Shown one piece after another: positions 60,745 through 64,000 of a DNA stretch of 64,000 nucleotides (position 1 is its first letter; every line of letters starts with the position of its first letter). The translations under genes and the position numbers were made by a program. Below the pieces are notes generated by a model that was given only the letters and a program-made list of their open reading frames with translations, was not told the origin of the DNA and did not search any database. Source of the DNA: an uncultured Eubacteriales bacterium (GTDB lineage: Bacteria; Bacillota; Clostridia; Christensenellales; Aristaeellaceae); assembly GCA_900316415.1 (NCBI GenBank), contig ONCV01000014.1:25147-89146 (forward strand), written 5' to 3'.

Positions 60745-61695
60745 ATGGCGTCAACTACATCCAATGGAACGATCCAGGTAACGAAAAAGCCCTTGGGCCA
60801 GCGCATGAAGAAGTACTGGGGTTTTTACCTGATGTTCATCCCGGTGCTGATCTTCGTCGCCGTTTTCCATTACGCGCCCATGTTCGGCATCCGGTACGCC
60901 TTCTATTCCTGGAAGATCATCGGGGATCCGCAGTGGGTCGGGCTGGCGAACTTTGAGAAGCTGTTCAGCCAGAGCCAGTTTACCGTGTCCTTCTGGAACA
61001 CCATCGTTTTCTCGGTGGTCAAGCTGGTGCTCAATACGGGCATGGCGGTGCTGATCTCGCTGCTGCTGAATGAGATGATCTCCCTGAAGTTCAAGAAGCT
61101 CAGCCAGACCATCATCTACCTGCCCCACTTCATGTCCTGGGTTGTGACGGCTTCCGTGTTCTCCCTGCTGCTTTCCCCTTCGGAAAACGGCCTTGTGAAC
61201 CAGCTGCTGATCAAGCTGCACATCATTGACAAGGGCGTGTATTACCTGGCGGACAAGGGGCACTGGCGCACCTGGTACTACATCATCAACCTGTGGCGTG
61301 AAACAGGCTGGCAGACCATCATCTTCATGGCCACCCTGACGGGCATCGATCCCGGCATCTATGAGGCCGCTTCGATCGACGGTGCCGGCCGCTGGCAGAA
61401 AATGTGGTATGTGACCTTCCCGGCGCTCGGCAACACGATCATCACCGTGCTGATCCTGAACCTGGCGAAGATCATGAACCTGTTCGAGAGCGTGTTCGTT
61501 CTGCAGAATGACTCGGTTCGCCGCGCAACCAACGTGCTTCAGACCTATGTTTACTATCAGACCTTCAATGCCGGAGCTTCCGCTGATTACGGTTATACCA
61601 CCGCGGTCGGCCTGTTCCGCAGCCTGGTCGGCCTGGCCCTGATGCTGATCTGTAACTACGCGTCCAAGAAAGTCCGCGGACGCGGAATCGTGTAA
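60745..61695 (+). CDS. Sugar ABC permease, LplB type
   Basis: 316 aa, six membrane segments. First of two permeases of a carbohydrate importer of the LplB/YtcP type, often linked to pectin or complex glycan oligomers. The EAA loop is EAASIDGAGRWQKMWYVTFPAL, where the ATPase docks. The ATPase itself is not in this window and is probably a shared MsmK-type protein encoded elsewhere. AGAAAGG site upstream. Confidence 0.95.
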   Translation: MASTTSNGTIQVTKKPLGQRMKKYWGFYLMFIPVLIFVAVFHYAPMFGIRYAFYSWKIIGDPQWVGLANFEKLFSQSQFTVSFWNTIVFSVVKLVLNTGMAVLISLLLNEMISLKFKKLSQTIIYLPHFMSWVVTASVFSLLLSPSENGLVNQLLIKLHIIDKGVYYLADKGHWRTWYYIINLWRETGWQTIIFMATLTGIDPGIYEAASIDGAGRWQKMWYVTFPALGNTIITVLILNLAKIMNLFESVFVLQNDSVRRATNVLQTYVYYQTFNAGASADYGYTTAVGLFRSLVGLALMLICNYASKKVRGRGIV

Positions 61696-61712
61696 GAGAG
61701 GGGGCGAGCAGA

Positions 61713-62624
61713 ATGGCAAAGAATGAAAACGTGAAATTCATCACCCCCGCCGGCATCGAGGTTCCGCCGCCACCCCATGTCAACAAGCCGAAGTCCCAGT
61801 ATACGGCGTTCAACTTCGTCAACGGGTTCATCTTCATCCTGGTCTGTCTGATTATCCTGATTCCCCTGTGGAAGGTGCTGATTGACTCCCTGGATCTGAC
61901 GTCCGGCTACGGCATGAAGCTGCTTCCCAGCAAATTCGGTCTGGATGGATATCTTTCCATCTTCACCAACAAATCCCTGCTGCAGCCCCTGTGGGTCAGC
62001 ATTTACACCACAGTCGCCGGTACCTTTATCGGCCTGCTGCTGTCCACCATGGGCGCCTATGTGCTGATTCAGTGGGATATGCCGGGGCGCACGCTCTTCG
62101 CGAACATTCTTCTGTTCACGATGATCTTCTCCGGCGGTATGATCCCCAGCTACCTGGTGATGCGCGCGGTGGGCCTGACCGATAACCCCCTGGGCCCGAT
62201 CCTGCTGCCCGCCATCAACGTGTACAACCTGGTGCTGATGCGGAACTTCTTCGAGGGGATTCCGAAGTCCCTGTTCGAATCCGCGGATTTGGATGGCTGC
62301 ACCCCCATGGGTATGTTCTGGCGGATTGCGCTGCCCCTTTCCAAGGCGGCGCTGGCCTCCATCGGCCTGATGTTCGCCGTCGCCTACTGGAACGACTACA
62401 CGAACTTCAAGCTCTATATCACCAACCGGAATCTCTACAACTTCCAGATGAAGCTGCGGGATATGATGCAGTCCTCCGACCTGCCCGAGGCGGTCGGCGG
62501 CGCGACGGAAAACACCATCCGCAACGCCTGCATCATTACGGCGATCCTCCCCTTCATGGTGCTGTATCCCTTCCTGCAGAAGTACTTCGTGAAGGGCATC
62601 AACATCGGCGCGGTCAAGGAGTAA
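61713..62624 (+). CDS. Sugar ABC permease, YtcP/CarB type
   Basis: 303 aa, six membrane segments, partner of the LplB-type permease 17 bp upstream. EAA-type loop ESADLDGCTPMGMFWRIALPLS and the C-terminal KYFVKGINIGAVKE typical of YtcP. The proline-rich N-terminus (IEVPPPPHVNKPK) is cytosolic. Confidence 0.95.
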   Translation: MAKNENVKFITPAGIEVPPPPHVNKPKSQYTAFNFVNGFIFILVCLIILIPLWKVLIDSLDLTSGYGMKLLPSKFGLDGYLSIFTNKSLLQPLWVSIYTTVAGTFIGLLLSTMGAYVLIQWDMPGRTLFANILLFTMIFSGGMIPSYLVMRAVGLTDNPLGPILLPAINVYNLVLMRNFFEGIPKSLFESADLDGCTPMGMFWRIALPLSKAALASIGLMFAVAYWNDYTNFKLYITNRNLYNFQMKLRDMMQSSDLPEAVGGATENTIRNACIITAILPFMVLYPFLQKYFVKGINIGAVKE

Positions 62625-62660
62625 TTCCCCGGCCCGCAGGGATTTGCCCGGTTGTTCAGG

Positions 62661-62698
62661 GCTGCCCCTCCTGCACTCCCTGCAAGAGGGGCAGCTTT
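62661..62698 (+). terminator. Hairpin between permease and GH105 gene
   Basis: Perfect 10-bp stem (62661-62670 with 62686-62695), 15-nt loop, then TTTCT. Probably a partial terminator lowering GH105 relative to the transporter. Confidence 0.6.
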
Positions 62699-62723
62699 CT
62701 ATCATCATCAAAGGAGAAGCTCC

Positions 62724-63848
62724 ATGTACGAAGAAATCAACCGGTATGTGCACCAGCTGATCGAGCAGTCCTCCACCGTGCAGACTGCCTGGAACATCGA
62801 AAAGCTCCGGAACGGCATTCCCGCCAGCTGGAACTATATTGACGGATGCATGATGACCGCCCTGCTGAGCCTGTCCGAAATCACAGGCGACCAGAGCTTC
62901 GCTGAGTTTACGGAGCATTTTATCGATGCCTTTGTCAATGAAGACGGAAGCATCCGGACCTATGATCCGGAAAAACACACGCTCGATGATATCAACGAAG
63001 GGCGGGTTCTCTTTCCGCTCTACCGGAAAACCGGAAAGGAAAAATACCGTCTGGCGGCTGATCTGCTGTATCGGGCCCTGCAGGATCATCCCCGCACGCC
63101 GGAAGGCAACTTCTGGCACAAGACGATCTATCCCAATCAGGTCTGGCTGGACGGCGTCTATATGGCCATGCCCTTCCTGGCCCTGTATGAAAGGGAGTTC
63201 GGCGCCCAGGTCAGCCCGGATATCGCCCGCCAGCTGCGGGTCATCCGCGAACGGATGCGGGATCCGAAAACGGGATTGTACTTTCACGGATACGATGCCA
63301 CGAAAAAAGCCTTCTGGTCCAATCCCGAAACCGGGTGCTCTGCCAGCTTCTGGCTTCGCGCCATCGGATGGTTCTCCGTTGCGCTCGCCGATCTGGCGGA
63401 GATTCTTCCGGAGGGAGACGCGTCCCGCCTGGTGAAGGAGATTTTTTCCGATCTGATGCGGAGCCTGCTCCCCTTTGCGGATCCGGATACCGGAATGTAT
63501 TATCAGGTCGTGGACCAGGGAAACCGCGCCGGAAACTATCTGGAAACCAGCGGCTCTTCCATGATCGGCTACGCCATGCTGAAGGGGGCCCGGCTGGGCG
63601 TCCTTCCCGGGGAGTTCGCCGCGCAGGGCAAAAAGACCTTTGAGGGAATCTACCGGACCTGCCTGACCTTTTCCGACGGACAGATGAACATGGAAAACAT
63701 CTGTCTGGTGGCAGGTCTGGGGCCGGAGAAGGACCGCCGCCGGGACGGAACCTATGCGTATTATATCTCCGAGCCCATCGTGCAGAACGATGCCAAGGGC
63801 GTCGCCCCGTTCCTGCTCTGCTTTACGGAGATTCTCCGGCTTGTCTGA
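62724..63848 (+). CDS. GH105 unsaturated rhamnogalacturonyl hydrolase-like (YteR type)
   Basis: 374 aa, (alpha/alpha)6 barrel, cytoplasmic. Removes the 4,5-unsaturated uronic acid left by polysaccharide lyases on imported oligomers. Signatures: GNFWHKTIYPNQVWLDGVYMAMPFLA with the catalytic Asp in WLDG, SFWLRAIGWFSVALADL, and ETSGSSMIGYAMLKGARLG. AAAGGAG before the ATG. Following the YtcP-type importer is the usual arrangement for pectin-derived (rhamnogalacturonan or unsaturated galacturonan) sugars. Confidence 0.93.
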   Translation: MYEEINRYVHQLIEQSSTVQTAWNIEKLRNGIPASWNYIDGCMMTALLSLSEITGDQSFAEFTEHFIDAFVNEDGSIRTYDPEKHTLDDINEGRVLFPLYRKTGKEKYRLAADLLYRALQDHPRTPEGNFWHKTIYPNQVWLDGVYMAMPFLALYEREFGAQVSPDIARQLRVIRERMRDPKTGLYFHGYDATKKAFWSNPETGCSASFWLRAIGWFSVALADLAEILPEGDASRLVKEIFSDLMRSLLPFADPDTGMYYQVVDQGNRAGNYLETSGSSMIGYAMLKGARLGVLPGEFAAQGKKTFEGIYRTCLTFSDGQMNMENICLVAGLGPEKDRRRDGTYAYYISEPIVQNDAKGVAPFLLCFTEILRLV

Positions 63849-64000
63849 GGTATCGGGTTTCCGCCCGACAGCAAAAAACCGCCTTTCGGCAGGCTCCGTA
63901 ATAAAGTACTCCCCATGTCAAGGACAATCGAATTTAACACCCTGGAAAACAGCTACCAATCATGGTAGACTTCAGATGCCAGCAATTGGAGGATAAGGCA
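63849..64000. other. Non-coding right edge, possible start of another unit
   Basis: A small hairpin near 63886 (GCCTTTCGGC) sits beside an A-run. From about 63899 the sequence becomes AT-richer (GTAATAAAGTACTCCCCATG...), with an inverted TACCA/TGGTA at 63954-63967 and a GGAGG at 63988, as before a gene starting beyond the window. No coding frame can be supported. Confidence 0.4.

Overview
The window looks like a chromosome segment of an uncultured gut or rumen member of the Clostridia. It is GC-rich, genes are preceded by strong AGGAGG-type ribosome sites, and some start with GTG or TTG. The housekeeping genes are typically Firmicute (rex, an RNase J gene, ylbF, mltG, pepV, a small SRP RNA). 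There are also many intracellular glycosidases for plant cell wall sugars. TGA is used as a stop, so the standard bacterial code applies. Assignment to a named genus is not possible from this sequence alone.

Layout. (1) 1-9.4 kb: the 3' end of a GH10 xylanase; a minus-strand operon (161-aa membrane protein, uvrC, a small hypothetical, pepV-like dipeptidase, ABC-F ATPase); tRNA-Arg(CCG); and a GH120 beta-xylosidase. (2) 9.4-28.4 kb: an accessory block built from eukaryote-like Ser/Thr phosphorylation and AAA+ parts, described below. (3) 28.6-29.4 kb: a tRNA array (Arg remnant, His, Gln, Lys, Leu, Gly, Gly) behind a perfect consensus promoter. (4) 29.4-37.1 kb: vanW-like, rex, mltG, ylbF, RNase J, glyA and SRP RNA. 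(5) 37.2-45.1 kb: DUF1846 protein, nucleotidyltransferase, GH31 alpha-xylosidase, a preQ1-type riboswitch with queT-like transporter, an (alpha/alpha)6 glycosidase and GH43. (6) 45.1-58.9 kb, one minus-strand run: MATE exporter, two-module NRPS, hybrid sensor kinase with two periplasmic binding domains, and a REC-GGDEF-EAL protein. (7) 59-63.9 kb: sugar ABC importer (binding protein and two permeases) followed by a GH105 unsaturated-uronyl hydrolase.

The block at 9.9-28.3 kb is the strongest candidate for an undescribed system. It encodes two paralogous Ser/Thr kinases with TPR and repeat-rich C-terminal regions (WD40-like beta-propellers in the first), an FHA-zinc-ribbon-kinase, a PP2C phosphatase, a membrane-anchored kinase with leucine-rich repeats, a Clp_N domain fused to a polytopic membrane domain, an HTH-type regulator, and a soluble chimera joining Clp_N, a ClpB-like AAA+ domain, a receiver-like domain, an FtsH-type AAA+ domain and an M41 zinc protease. 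Short linear motifs link the parts: heptad-spaced T-x-x-[DE] motifs in the N-terminal tails of both large kinases are plausible FHA ligands, and a [ED]DP[LM]A-type motif is shared by two kinases. The parts list resembles the threonine-phosphorylation control circuit of type VI secretion (PpkA, PppA, Fha, ClpV), but no secretion structural gene is present. My inference is phosphorylation-gated, membrane-recruited AAA+ proteolysis; this is untested.

Elsewhere, the glycosidases (GH10, GH120, GH31, GH43, GH105) and the importer fit xylan and pectin oligomer uptake followed by cytoplasmic breakdown. The tRNA array contains a tRNA-Arg(UCU) that has lost its whole T-arm and a tRNA-Gly(GCC) with a changed T-loop.
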